This document shows positions 8,307-17,713 of a DNA stretch of 64,000 nucleotides, piece after piece (positions within the stretch are counted from its first letter, which is position 1; each line of letters starts with the position of its first letter). The stretch comes from Lachnospiraceae bacterium (GTDB lineage Bacteria > Bacillota_A > Clostridia > Lachnospirales > Lachnospiraceae). The translations under genes and the position numbers were made by a program. The notes beneath the pieces were generated by a model that had not been told where the DNA came from, did not search any database, and saw only the letters and a list, made by a program, of their open reading frames with translations. The stretch spans positions 3,084-67,083 of the forward strand of contig QXWX01000036.1 in NCBI GenBank assembly GCA_009911175.1. Reading direction: 5' to 3'.

Positions 8307-9362
8307 ATGAAACAGTTTTTTGGAATGAGCCAGCACGGAGACTTGAAGGAAGCGGCCCGCGGGGTGACCAGGCCGCAGTTTATCATGCTGCTTTCAAACG
8401 GAGATCAGTTTGAAGCGCATGTGAAGGAACTGGAGGCGCTTTTCCCGGGCGTGCCGAGTATCGGGTGTATCGGCATGAGCTATGATACCAGAGTGGTAGA
8501 AAAGGGGGTCGGCGTCATTGCGTTTTCCGAAGGGGTCAGCGCTGTGGCTAATGTACTCGAAGAGGTTTCGGCCATGCCGGTAAAATACATCGACCGGCTG
8601 GAGCGGGATGTGAAGGCGGTGAGCGGTACGGAGCGCGATACGGTCTGTATCGATTTCTGCACCGGCAACGATGCCTGCGTTCTGACCACCATCTACAGCG
8701 TCTTAAAGCGCAGGAACATTTCCCTGGTAGGCGGGACCGGCGACGCGGGCAAGGTTTCTGCAAACGGCAGAGTCTATGAAGATGCCGTGGTCTATGGGAT
8801 CATTAAGAACCAGAACGGCAGGGTCAAAGCATATAAGGAAAATATCTATCACCAGATGCAGAACCACCGCTTTATCGCCTCCGGAACAGATAAGACAAAA
8901 TACATACTGGGAACCCTCAATGGCCGTCCGGCCAGACAGGTTTACCAGGACATCCTCAAGATCTCGGAGAAGGATATCACTACACAGACGTTTAAAAATC
9001 CCTTTGGAAAGCTGAACGGGGACGACACCTGCATCGTATCGATCAAGGAGGTGCAAGGTGACGCACTTTGCTGCTTCAGGCAGGTCAACGACTCGGATGT
9101 CCTGCTGTTGCTGGAACTGGGGGATTACAGGGCCATTGTAAAAAATACGATCGGCAAGATCAAACACGACTTTCCAAATATTTCAGCCGTATTTTCCGTG
9201 AACTGCCTGTTCCGTTATCTGCTGTTCACGCAGGAACATTACATGCAGGAATATCTGAACGAGATGAGCGCGTTGGGCAGACACGCGGGGTTTGTAGGAT
9301 ACGGGGAGCATTATAACAACCGTTTCGTAAACCAGTCCATGACCTGCGTGGTATTTGAATGA
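8307..9362 (+). CDS. FIST domain sensory protein
   Basis: A 351-residue soluble protein with a FIST_N domain (about 15-200) and a FIST_C domain (about 205-345). Markers are the segments SIGCIGMSYDT near 50-60, SLVGGTGDAG near 137-146, VYEDAVVYGII, and the late GFVGYGEHYNN with the FxGxGE-like signature. FIST domains are small-molecule (amino-acid-like) sensors often linked to chemotaxis, two-component or c-di-GMP proteins. Here the protein has no output domain of its own, but the next gene is a membrane-free chemoreceptor. The two probably form a two-piece cytoplasmic receptor; that pairing is inference from adjacency. AAAGAGGGATG upstream gives the ribosome site. Confidence 0.9.
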   Translation: MKQFFGMSQHGDLKEAARGVTRPQFIMLLSNGDQFEAHVKELEALFPGVPSIGCIGMSYDTRVVEKGVGVIAFSEGVSAVANVLEEVSAMPVKYIDRLERDVKAVSGTERDTVCIDFCTGNDACVLTTIYSVLKRRNISLVGGTGDAGKVSANGRVYEDAVVYGIIKNQNGRVKAYKENIYHQMQNHRFIASGTDKTKYILGTLNGRPARQVYQDILKISEKDITTQTFKNPFGKLNGDDTCIVSIKEVQGDALCCFRQVNDSDVLLLLELGDYRAIVKNTIGKIKHDFPNISAVFSVNCLFRYLLFTQEHYMQEYLNEMSALGRHAGFVGYGEHYNNRFVNQSMTCVVFE

Positions 9363-9369
9363 TACAAGT

Positions 9370-9407
9370 GTCAAAAGAGTATTATAAGCGCCAAAATACC
9401 TTTTGAC
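9370..9407 (+). promoter_or_regulatory. Intergenic hairpin between FIST and chemoreceptor genes
   Basis: GTCAAAAG (9370-9377) and CTTTTGAC (9400-9407) pair, with extra inner pairs. There is no T-run. It may set the ratio of the two proteins. Confidence 0.4.
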
Positions 9408-9439
9408 GCTTTCAGCATTTGAATAGGAGGGAAAAGAAT

Positions 9440-10390
9440 ATGGCATTTTGGAAAAAGAACAGGCAGGAGACAAAGAATATGCCTGTACACGATAAAAGCC
9501 TGAATCCGGTGCTGCATGTGATGAAGACCCTGAAGGACTATCACTCAGAGCTGGTGCAGAAGGAGGTGGATTCTCTGTGGGAGCTGGACCGGATCGGCCA
9601 GTCCTTCGGGCATGTACTCTCGGAGGCAGAGAGCTTTCAGGGGCGGCTGCAGGAGTTCGGGCAGAACTTCATGAGTATTGAACAGGTGTCTGGTGAATTT
9701 TCAGAAGTGAAGGAGAGCATCTCCCAGTCGGTCGTCCGCGCCCAGGGCGGCGTGGAGGAGTTAAAAACCAGTTCCATGCAGGTGGACTCTTACTTTAAAG
9801 AAATGGAGACTACGTTCGAGGATCTGCAGACCGCGGTGGAGACGATCAAGCGGTGCATGGGCAAGATCGTGTCTATCGCCGAGCAGACCAACCTTCTGGC
9901 GCTCAATGCGTCCATTGAGGCGGCCCGTGCTGGAGAGCAGGGGAAGGGATTTGCGGTGGTTGCGGTCGAGGTGAAAAAGCTGGCGGATGAGATCAAGGAG
10001 CTGACCGGCGAGGTGGATTCCGGCATCCAGGATGTGGAGCAGGGGACAGAACACCTCAACACGAACATCAACGCTTCCCAGGAGGCATTGGGAGAGAGCC
10101 TGGAGAAGGTCAATGAGACCTATGAGATGTTTGATGAGATCACCCAGTCTGCGGAAGGCGCTACGAAAGTACATAACGAGATTTCCGGTGTCATTGATGA
10201 TTCCAAGAATGCGCTGGATATGCTGTGCGGTTTCTTTGAACAGATCAAGAGCCTGAATCAGGACGTGGTGAAGCATATCCGACAGGCGTCGCGGCTGGGA
10301 ACGACCAAGAGCGCCATGTTTGAGGATATTGATAATCTGATGGCGCAGATCCCGCCGATTATAAAAGAATATACCTCAGAAGAGAAATGA
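9440..10390 (+). CDS. Soluble methyl-accepting chemotaxis protein
   Basis: 316 residues with no membrane segment. The N-terminal about 120 residues are helical with no recognised sensor fold. The C-terminal signalling hairpin carries the near-invariant tip [20 protein letters not shown] followed by [19 protein letters not shown]. This is the part that binds CheA and CheW. The ATG at 9440 follows an AGGAGG at 9425-9430; a TTG 21 bases earlier is an unlikely start because it lies inside that site. Co-transcribed with the FIST gene, it probably receives the ligand signal from FIST in the cytoplasm. No che or flagellar gene is in the window, so its array partners lie elsewhere. Confidence 0.92.
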   Translation: MAFWKKNRQETKNMPVHDKSLNPVLHVMKTLKDYHSELVQKEVDSLWELDRIGQSFGHVLSEAESFQGRLQEFGQNFMSIEQVSGEFSEVKESISQSVVRAQGGVEELKTSSMQVDSYFKEMETTFEDLQTAVETIKRCMGKIVSIAEQTNLLALNASIEAARAGEQGKGFAVVAVEVKKLADEIKELTGEVDSGIQDVEQGTEHLNTNINASQEALGESLEKVNETYEMFDEITQSAEGATKVHNEISGVIDDSKNALDMLCGFFEQIKSLNQDVVKHIRQASRLGTTKSAMFEDIDNLMAQIPPIIKEYTSEEK

Positions 10391-10399
10391 GCAAATAAA

Positions 10400-10464
10400 G
10401 AGCTGTCCGAAAATGACATCTGCATACCATCTATTGCGGGTATGCGGTCATTTTCGGGCAGCTC
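10400..10464 (+). terminator. Long stem-loop terminator after chemoreceptor gene
   Basis: Arms of more than 25 bases (from 10400 to 10464) pair with few mismatches, with GAGCTG and CAGCTC at the outer ends, followed by CCTTCTATG. It lies between the plus-strand receptor gene and the minus-strand reductase. Confidence 0.6.
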
Positions 10465-10550
10465 CTTCTATGTAGAGAATAAATGTATAGCGATCCCACT
10501 GCGGCGCAGGGATCGCGGTTCCTTCACTTAGGGGATCCCGCGGCTTCAGA

Positions 10551-12917
10551 TCAGCAGGTCGCCCCGCCCACTACATGCTTTTCTAATATCTGTTTTTTAT
10601 CAATCTTGCTGTTCAGCAGCTTATCCTGTACATATTCAAAGCCCAGCCTTGCGATGGTATCCGCAAAACGTTCCCCGGACTGGCCTTCGTCCCGGAAAAA
10701 CAGAATGGCCCGCTCCACCACGTCGATGACCTCCTCCTCGGAAGTGAAGATCCTGTCCAGCGAGCGGCCTTCCGCCACCTTCTTGCCCCAGCGTCCGCCG
10801 ATATAGACTTTATAGCCGGTCAGGGATTCGGTTACGGCGCCGAAAGGACATTTTCCGATACAGCGTCCGCAGTGGTTGCAGCTGTCCGGGGTGATCCGGA
10901 TCTTCCCGCCGTCCAGTTCCGCCACTTTGATCGGGCAGCTGTTCTGAACCTGACAGTTCTTGCAGCCCTTGCATTTGGACAGGTCGATCTCGGGCTGGCG
11001 CTGGCCGATGATGCCTAAGTCATTGAGGTCCGGCTTGACGCAGTTATTGGGACATCCGCCCACCGCAATCTTGAATTTGTGAGGCAGGGATACGTCGTGG
11101 TATCCGATGTAATACAGCTCATGCAGCTTTTCGGAGAGCGCAAAGGTATCGATCAGCCCGTACTGGCAGGTCGTTCCCTTGCAGGATACCACCGGGCGCA
11201 CCTTGGAGCCGGTACCGCCGGTTTTCAGCCCGGCTTCTGCCAGGAAATCAAAGAGGGCGTTCAGGTTGTCATAGTTTACGCCCTGGATTTCCAGCGTCAG
11301 GCGGGTGGTCATGGTGACTTCACCGGAGCCGAATTTTTCCGCCGCCTCCGCGACTTTTACCTGCTCCTCGGACGTGAGCTTCCCGTTCCGGGTGATGACA
11401 CGGACATTGAATACATCGTCATACCGCTTATCCTGCAGGCAGCCCAGTCCTTTCACACGCTTGATCTCTTCTGCGGAGAGCTTGCTCCCGCTGCGGGGAA
11501 CCTTTACCTCATTGAAGAAGGCGCCGCCTTCGAGAACCTTCGTGTTCGTGTAGCCGAAAGCTTTCAGACGGTTCTGCAGGAAATATCCTCTCTTGCCCTT
11601 GGCACATACGAGCAGCAGCGGAGCATCCTTTTCCAGCCCTTCGATGGGCCCGTTTACGGAGGAAAGGTCGATCCAGCGCGCGTTCGGAATTGCCGGAGCA
11701 GGCTGCGCATCCAGGACCGTGTATCCCTTGGCCGCGCCGGCGATGTACTCGGCAGGAGTCATGGAATCAAAGATCCCGTCGATCTTATTTTCCAGAATAT
11801 AGCATGCGGTGACAAAGGGATGGATGGCAGTGGAAAACGGAGGCGCATACGCGAAATCCAGTGTATCAAAATCATCCAGCTTCATGCCCTGGGAGGTTCC
11901 CACAACCGCGATATCCGTCAGCTTATCCACAGCGCCCGCTCCAAGAACCTGCAGGCCCAGCAGCTTTCTCGTGGCAGTTTCCGCTGTCAGCTTGATGAGA
12001 AATGAGGACGCGCCCGGATAGTAGTGGACCTTATCGTCCACGACGCAGATCACGGAAGTGACCTCATAGCCGGCCTCCTTTGCCTGGGCTTCCGTCAGGC
12101 CGGTGCGTCCTCCGTTCAGAGAAGGAAGCAGGCGGACCACACCGGTCCCAAGGCAGCCGCCGTAGCCGTGTCCGGTTCCGTTCATCGATTTTGCCATTGC
12201 CCGGGCTGCCAGATTGGCGGTGGAGCCCATGGCGGACCACTGGGGCTGACCGGTCAGTGCATTTTTTACCATGGCACAGTCGCCTGCCGCATAGACATCC
12301 GGCAGATTGGTCTTCATATAGGAATCCACTAAAATGGTTCCCTTGAACATCTCCAGACCGGAATCCGCCAGAAATGCAGTGGCCGGGCGCACACCGATGG
12401 CCAGGATCACGAGATCCGCCGCCAGCGGGCCGTTGTCGGTCAGGACCTTTTCCGCTTTTCCATTGCCTTCAATCCCGTTCAGGCTGGTGGAGGTCAGCAC
12501 ACGCATACCAGCCGCTTTGAGCTGTTTTTTCGCGTAATCCGCCATCTCCGGATCGTAGGCATTGGGCATGATCTGGGGAGCCGCGTCAATGACGGTGACC
12601 TCCAGTCCAAGCGCCATCAGATTTTCCGCCACCTCCAGTCCGATAAAGCCTGCGCCGCAGACCACCGCTTTGCGGCATTTCTGCTCTTCCGCATAGGCTC
12701 GCGCGGACACTGCGTCGTCGGGGGTGCGCACACAGAAAACGCCGGGAAGGCCGACGCCCTCCACCGGAGGTACAAAGGGAACCGCGCCGGTGGCAATGAT
12801 CAGCTTGTCATAGCTTTCCGCAAATGCCTCTCCGGAAGCATTTTTCAATGAGACTGTCTTCGACGCGCTGTCGATGGAGACCGCTTCACAGCCGGTAAAG
12901 ATCTCCGCGCCGGTCAA
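10551..12917 (-). CDS. FAD-dependent CoA-disulfide reductase-like/rhodanese/sulfite reductase-like fusion, N-terminally truncated
   Basis: The 788-residue frame joins several redox modules. Residues about 1-300 are a pyridine nucleotide-disulfide oxidoreductase (NAD motif VVCGAGFIGLEVAE near 87-100, FAD motif VYAAGDCA near 209-216). About 300-410 is the dimerisation domain and about 430-510 a rhodanese-like domain with VCAKGKRG. About 530-680 is a nitrite/sulfite reductase half with CKGTTC and GGCPNNC cysteines for a 4Fe-4S/siroheme centre. The rest is a two-cluster ferredoxin domain. Coding similarity continues upstream without a start to about 12985 (GGDIPNREALIVNTP), so the first FAD-binding GxGxxG segment (about 75 residues) has been removed by a rearrangement. 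The apparent start is a TTG with no ribosome site. The gene was a cytoplasmic sulfur/thiol reductase; it is probably inactive now. Confidence 0.8.
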   Translation of the reverse strand: MTGAEIFTGCEAVSIDSASKTVSLKNASGEAFAESYDKLIIATGAVPFVPPVEGVGLPGVFCVRTPDDAVSARAYAEEQKCRKAVVCGAGFIGLEVAENLMALGLEVTVIDAAPQIMPNAYDPEMADYAKKQLKAAGMRVLTSTSLNGIEGNGKAEKVLTDNGPLAADLVILAIGVRPATAFLADSGLEMFKGTILVDSYMKTNLPDVYAAGDCAMVKNALTGQPQWSAMGSTANLAARAMAKSMNGTGHGYGGCLGTGVVRLLPSLNGGRTGLTEAQAKEAGYEVTSVICVVDDKVHYYPGASSFLIKLTAETATRKLLGLQVLGAGAVDKLTDIAVVGTSQGMKLDDFDTLDFAYAPPFSTAIHPFVTACYILENKIDGIFDSMTPAEYIAGAAKGYTVLDAQPAPAIPNARWIDLSSVNGPIEGLEKDAPLLLVCAKGKRGYFLQNRLKAFGYTNTKVLEGGAFFNEVKVPRSGSKLSAEEIKRVKGLGCLQDKRYDDVFNVRVITRNGKLTSEEQVKVAEAAEKFGSGEVTMTTRLTLEIQGVNYDNLNALFDFLAEAGLKTGGTGSKVRPVVSCKGTTCQYGLIDTFALSEKLHELYYIGYHDVSLPHKFKIAVGGCPNNCVKPDLNDLGIIGQRQPEIDLSKCKGCKNCQVQNSCPIKVAELDGGKIRITPDSCNHCGRCIGKCPFGAVTESLTGYKVYIGGRWGKKVAEGRSLDRIFTSEEEVIDVVERAILFFRDEGQSGERFADTIARLGFEYVQDKLLNSKIDKKQILEKHVVGGATC

Positions 12918-12988
12918 TCCGGAATACTTCTTCGGCGTGTTGACAATGAGCGCCTCCCGGTTGGGGATATCGCCTCCGAGCAGCTTAC

Positions 12989-13543
12989 ATGAATCCGGTG
13001 AATTTTCCGGAGGAATATGTGGCGGAGATGAAGTACCTGACAGAGGGGATCCACGAGCAGGGTTCGAAAATATTTATCCAGCTCACAGCTATGACCGGAC
13101 GCGAGATCGCCTATATGCTGGGCAGGGAAGGCAAGAAAGTCACCCTTGTGGAAATGACGGAAACCATTCTCAATGCATTCGGCCTGTCTGCGGCAAACTA
13201 CAATATGCTGATGGAACTGCTGGATCATTACCAGGTAAAGGTGATCAAAAACGCAGTGGTCGAGAGCTATGAAAACGGGACTGCCGTTGTGCTTGAGACG
13301 GAAAAGAATTACCCCAATACGGCGAACCGGGCGAAGCGGATGTTTGCGCTGGGGCCCCAGGGAATGAAGGTAAAGCACGAGATTCCGGCGGATCACGTGG
13401 TGGTATCGGTTGGCTACATCCCGGAAAACAGACTGTATGAAAAGATCAAGGGCGGCCATGTGCATCTGATCGGCGACGCGAAACAGCCGACCAACATTAT
13501 GGACGCGATCTGGGCGGCTTATGAAACGGCCATGAACCTGTAA
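12989..13543 (+). pseudogene. Relic of Old Yellow Enzyme-type NADH:flavin oxidoreductase
   Basis: The frame joins two distant pieces of an NADH:flavin oxidoreductase (BaiH/2-enoate reductase type). A small part of the TIM barrel (EGIHEQGSKIFIQLTA, residues about 19-34) is followed directly by the NAD-domain segment MTGREIAYMLGREGKKVTL and the C-terminal FAD segment HLIGDAKQPTNIMDAIWAAY. Roughly 350 residues between them and the N-terminus before residue 1 are missing, and no ribosome binding site precedes the ATG. Its left end coincides with the lost 5' end of the opposite reductase gene, so one event probably cut both. It cannot bind FMN or the iron-sulfur cluster and is not functional. Confidence 0.75.
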
Positions 13544-13568
13544 GGAATGCAGGAGAGATCCGGCCAAT

Positions 13569-13602
13569 GCGGCGAGGGGGCGGGCATCCAGCCCCTCGCT
13601 GC
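13569..13602 (+). terminator. GC-rich hairpin (shares core with GTTAC-type elements)
   Basis: GCGGCGAGGGG and CCCCTCGCTGC arms pair. The inner GCATCCAGCCCCTCGC also occurs inside the miniature element at 17567-17713, so this may be an element fragment acting as a terminator. No T-run follows. Confidence 0.45.
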
Positions 13603-13735
13603 AAGATGTCTATGCTGTATGTACATTCGGCTTTTGGGCATATATTTGATTGCATTATAGGGTTTGCGGTAATATAATTCAAATATATGATTTTTATAAA
13701 AAGCATAAATTTAACTTATAGGATGGGGATAGGAT

Positions 13736-14620
13736 ATGGATACATTTGAGAATCTCACAAAGTATAAAATTTTTCTCTCTGTCGCTGAAAACAAAAGCAT
13801 ATCCAAAGCCGCCGCGCAGCTTTATATTTCCCAGCCGGCGGTAAGTATTACGATCAGAAAGCTTGAAGAAAACCTGAACACCACACTTTTCATCAGAAAA
13901 TCAAAGGGCGTCGAGCTTACGGAAAAAGGAAGGCTGCTCTACGACCAGGCCAAAAAAGCGCTTGATATGCTTTCGGATACAGAAAAAAGCCTCAGATTTC
14001 CGCTTTATACAGGATATTTGCGGATCGCTTCCAGCAGCGTACTGTGCAAGCATTTTCTTATGCCTTATTTAAAAGCATTTTCCGGCTCATATCCGAACAC
14101 GGAATTGGCGGTCACCTGTACCTCTTCTGCGGAGGCGTATTCCATGATAGAAGCGTGCGGCATTGACCTGGCGCTGGTGGTAAAACCGGAGAATGCGGGA
14201 GCGGCAGTCTATCATTCCCTGGGTGTGATCGACTATACATTTGTCTGCGCTCCGGCATACAGGGAAAAGCTGAATTGTAAGAATGATGAAATATTTGAAT
14301 GCGCGAATATTATGCTTCTTGATCAAGATAATGTATCCCGTAAACACATCAATCGATACTACGCCAAAAACAACATCATTCCATTGCATATCCTGGAAGT
14401 GAATGAAATGGATATGCTGATTGAATTTGCCAAAATGAGCATAGGGGTATCCTGCGTTGTAAAACAATTCGTGGAACAGGAATTAGAAGCCGGAACGCTG
14501 ATGGAAATTGCGTTGTCAAATCCAATTCCGCCCCGGGAAATCGGATTTTTGTACAACGATATCCAGCCGTTCAACGAAAATATTCTGAAATTTCTAAATA
14601 TTGAAGGATGCAAAAAATGA
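13736..14620 (+). CDS. LysR family transcriptional regulator
   Basis: 294 residues. The N-terminal winged helix-turn-helix (about 5-65) shows NKSISKAAAQLYISQPAVSI and the wing FIRKSKGVELTEKGRLLYDQA. A periplasmic-binding-like effector domain follows (about 90-290). LysR proteins bind a small effector and switch a nearby, often divergent, operon. Here the adjacent upstream genes are ruined reductases, so its original target may have been the Old Yellow Enzyme gene; the downstream peptidase is in the same direction but has its own leader. GATGGGGATAGGATATG gives a moderate ribosome site. Codon use is AT-richer than the neighbours. Effector unknown. Confidence 0.93.
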   Translation: MDTFENLTKYKIFLSVAENKSISKAAAQLYISQPAVSITIRKLEENLNTTLFIRKSKGVELTEKGRLLYDQAKKALDMLSDTEKSLRFPLYTGYLRIASSSVLCKHFLMPYLKAFSGSYPNTELAVTCTSSAEAYSMIEACGIDLALVVKPENAGAAVYHSLGVIDYTFVCAPAYREKLNCKNDEIFECANIMLLDQDNVSRKHINRYYAKNNIIPLHILEVNEMDMLIEFAKMSIGVSCVVKQFVEQELEAGTLMEIALSNPIPPREIGFLYNDIQPFNENILKFLNIEGCKK

Positions 14621-14704
14621 GTGTTTATCTGATGCAAATGCGCTTTGACTGTGTTATGATTCTATTATGCCGTAGTTTGAATCAAAAAAAGAAAGGATGA
14701 AAAA

Positions 14705-16213
14705 ATGATGAGCAGATTATTTAAGGAGTTCAGACAGTATTTATCAAAAATGCAGCAATATGACCATGTGACAAACCTGCTGTATTGGGATATGAGGACG
14801 AAGGCGCCGAAGCTGGGACAGGCCGCGCACATTGAGGCGCTGACACATTTTTCGGCAGAGAGCTTCGCACTGTCCACGTCCGGGGAGCTGGGAGAGATGC
14901 TGGACAAGCTGGCAGAGCCCGGGGAATACGATGCTCTGGACGACACTTGGAAGTTCATCGTTGGCCGTATGAAACGGGATTTTGACCGGAACCGTCGGAT
15001 TCCGGCGGACGTGTACGAGGCGTTTGTCCGGGCCCAGGCGGAATCCGGGACGGCCTGGGAGGAGGCAAAGCGGTCTTCGGATTTTTCCATCTATGCTCCC
15101 CATCTGAAGAAAATGATCGACATGCGCAGGGAGATCACGGGCTATACCGACCCGGGCAAAGAACTGTACGACGCCATGCTGGATGAATTTGAGGAAGGCA
15201 TGGATTCCGCCACCATCGACCGGCTGTTCCAAGACCTGAAGCAGGAACTGATCCCGCTGGTTCAGAAGATTGCCGCAAAAAACCAGCCGGAGGACCCGAG
15301 ATTTCATGTGTACTCCGACCCGGACGCCCAGAAAAAGGTACAGTGGATGCTGTTGGATTATATCGGATTCCGCAGGGACGCCGGGGCCGTGGACGAGACG
15401 GAGCATCCCTTTACTACCAGCTTTTCCTCAAAGGACGTGCGGGTGACCAACCATTACTATGAGCACGATCCGCTGTCCGCCATCTTTTCCGCGATCCATG
15501 AGGGCGGCCACGCGATCTTTGACCAGAACGTCAATCCCGAATACGACAAGACGGTAGCGGGAAGCTGCAATTATATGGGAATCCACGAGAGCCAGTCCCG
15601 ATTTTATGAAAATATCCTGGGCCGGAATAAAAACTTCTGGCTTCCCATTTATGACAGGCTGGGAGAGCTGCTTCCCCAATTCCGGGAGATTTCTCTGGAT
15701 GATTTTTACCGTGAGATCAACCATGTAAAAAACAGCTTTATTCGTATTGAAGCCGATGAGCTGACCTACTGCTTCCATATTATACTGCGCTATGAGATGG
15801 AGCAGGCCATCTTCCGTGACCAGGTTCCGGTGGAGGAGCTTCCGGCGCTCTGGAATCAGAAAATGAAGGAATATCTGCAGATCACCCCTGAAAATGACAG
15901 CCAGGGGATTCTTCAGGACGTGCACTGGTCGGACGCATCCTTCGGATATTTTCCGTCCTACCTTCTGGGGAGCATTTACGACGGAATGTACCTGGATACG
16001 ATTGAGCAGGAGCTTGGGTCTGTGGATGAACTGCTGGCAGCAGGAAAAATTTCCGAGATCACAAAGTGGCTCAACGAAAAGATTCATTGGTACGGAAACA
16101 CGCGGAAACCGAAAGAAGTCATCCAGGCAGTCTGCGGCAGGGAGGTGTCGGCAGAACCGCTGATCCGGCATTTTAAAAAGAAATATGGAGAACTCTACGG
16201 GCTGACGGATTAG
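14705..16213 (+). CDS. Carboxypeptidase M32 (Taq family)
   Basis: A 502-residue metallocarboxypeptidase of family M32, usual length about 500. The zinc site HEGGH is at residues 265-269, and the conserved downstream HESQSRFYEN gives the third ligand region. The family removes C-terminal residues (not proline) from peptides in the cytoplasm with Zn or Co. No signal peptide. The start at 14705 is preceded by AGAAAGGATG; a second ATG follows at once. It is followed by a spacer and a strong hairpin. The gene looks intact and is probably housekeeping peptide recycling. Confidence 0.95.
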   Translation: MMSRLFKEFRQYLSKMQQYDHVTNLLYWDMRTKAPKLGQAAHIEALTHFSAESFALSTSGELGEMLDKLAEPGEYDALDDTWKFIVGRMKRDFDRNRRIPADVYEAFVRAQAESGTAWEEAKRSSDFSIYAPHLKKMIDMRREITGYTDPGKELYDAMLDEFEEGMDSATIDRLFQDLKQELIPLVQKIAAKNQPEDPRFHVYSDPDAQKKVQWMLLDYIGFRRDAGAVDETEHPFTTSFSSKDVRVTNHYYEHDPLSAIFSAIHEGGHAIFDQNVNPEYDKTVAGSCNYMGIHESQSRFYENILGRNKNFWLPIYDRLGELLPQFREISLDDFYREINHVKNSFIRIEADELTYCFHIILRYEMEQAIFRDQVPVEELPALWNQKMKEYLQITPENDSQGILQDVHWSDASFGYFPSYLLGSIYDGMYLDTIEQELGSVDELLAAGKISEITKWLNEKIHWYGNTRKPKEVIQAVCGREVSAEPLIRHFKKKYGELYGLTD

Positions 16214-16326
16214 AATGGGCAGAGGAAAAGGGGCCGCGGCAGGGTGTGTAACTGCCGAAAGGTCCGCAAAGTGTCAGCGGTACTTGTCCGGAAATGCCTG
16301 AAACCCAACGTAGGTAAAGTCAAAGA

Positions 16327-16364
16327 CCCCGCAGCCGGCTGTGATTGATCAGCTCGCTGCGGGG
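16327..16364. terminator. Bidirectional terminator between M32 and Rpn genes
   Basis: CCCCGCAG (16327-16334) and CTGCGGGG (16357-16364) arms. Plus side ends in CCGTTTTT a little later, minus side in TCTTTGAC. It separates two convergent genes. Confidence 0.65.
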
Positions 16365-16378
16365 CATATAATCCGTTT

Positions 16379-17376
16379 TTATGGGGTCAGTACAATATGG
16401 TGTTGATCCAGTATTTCTTTCAGCCGTACAAGTTCGGCTTCATTCTTTGCGCGTTCGGCTTCTTTTTCTGCAAGTTCGGCTTCTTTTCTTGCAAGAGCGT
16501 CAAGCGCGTTCTCCTTTTCGAGACGCATCTCTTCCAGCATCCCTTCCAGCTTGGCGCGAAGTCTCTTTTCACGCACACTGGGCAGTTGGTCATATAAGCT
16601 CGTCATTTGGTGTACCTCCTTTCGGAATTTGGAGTGCTTTTTATCCTTAAAAATCTTATCGGCAGCAAATCGGAAGAGATTGAGATAATCGCTGTACTCC
16701 TGCCGCGTCAGATTTCCCTGTTCCAGTTCCTTTTGTAATATAACTATAGCTTCATTTACCAGGTCTGTCAATTCCTTTTCGGTCAGCGGATTCTTTCGGT
16801 TCGGTTCAGCTTGGGACGCAGCCGAAGCAGAACGTAAGGGATAAAGATCAGCAGATGTTTGTCACAGATTTCCTGCATGGAATAAGACTGAATCCTGACG
16901 GTAGGAACCTGGTAGATGTGTTGGCTGCCATCCTGGAAAATGATCCGGCACCGGAGGGTTTCCGGAAGCTCCCGGTTCTTTTCCGGATAAATCACTGCGG
17001 AACTCGGGAAGCGCATAATGAACCCGCCTTCCTGTTCATCTTTGGAAGTCGAATGCTGCATTGCAAAATGTATGTCATATGTAATCATGCGTATGACCAT
17101 ATACTCATCATTGTGCATCTGGCATTCCAGATGATAATAGTCGGTTCCGTTTACCAGAATCGCCGTATCGGAACGCCGGGAACTGGGCGGCGCGTCAGGG
17201 TCTTCAAGATAGGTGGAGGACACGGTAGAAAGCCGGATGACAGGCGTTCCTTTTGGATATTCCTTTCCATACACCTCTTTGAAGAGCGGAAACAACTGCT
17301 CCGGCATGACATCCACAATCGTATTGAAGATCGCATCCCATAAATTTTTGTCTTCAGGTCTAAAGTTTTTTACCAT
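16379..17376 (-). pseudogene. Rpn family PD-(D/E)XK nuclease/putative transposase, frameshifted
   Basis: Two minus frames make one protein. The first (17376-16783, 197 residues) is the nuclease domain of the Rpn/COG5464 family, with the core SDTAILVNGTDYYHLECQ carrying the D and ExQ residues. The second (ending at 16379) continues with LTEKELTDLVNEAIVILQKE, a helical region and a C-terminal coiled coil of KEAELAEKEAER-type repeats. The break lies near 16785-16795, where a one-base shift creates a TGA. Such proteins promote recombination and are often listed as transposase-like. A weak ribosome site AGAAAGG precedes the start. Either a true frameshift mutation or an assembly error; both halves are otherwise well preserved. 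Confidence 0.8.
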
Positions 17377-17566
17377 AAATAAAAATCCTTTCTTCTGTAA
17401 ATATAGAAATCAATGGGCTGCAATTACTGTGAAATATGGCGAGACGCCAGAATTGCCGGACAGCCAGAAAAGCACGATCCGATTTGTATTCACCTGTTCA
17501 GTATAGCAGACAAGGCTGTGAATGTAAATGCTTTTTGGGATTATAATGTTACTGTGAATAGTAACA

Positions 17567-17713
17567 GTTACTGTTCACGGTGCCTTGCACCATGCTGCAA
17601 GGCATCCGGCCGGTAAAATAGCGGTTGCATGCATCCAGCCCCTCGCCGTCAGGCGACTTTTTAATGGGCTGGATGCGTTACAGTTCGCGGCCGGTTGGGC
17701 CGTGAACTGTAAC
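17567..17713. mobile_element. 147-bp palindromic miniature element, GTTAC type A
   Basis: The termini GTTACTGTTCACGG (left) and CCGTGAACTGTAAC (right) are inverted copies with one mismatch. The interior is palindromic and non-coding, with ATCCAGCCC and GGGCTGGAT arms. The 8 bases TAGTAACA occur immediately on both sides (17559-17566 and 17714-17721), as a target duplication would. It has exactly the same length and layout as the pair near 34.3 kb. It lies upstream of the GntR promoter. No transposase is nearby. Confidence 0.75.

Noticed and set aside
12874..13272. Plus-strand frame across the reductase junction
   Set aside because: It reads antisense to the fusion reductase and out of frame with the Old Yellow Enzyme relic; composition looks like a shadow.
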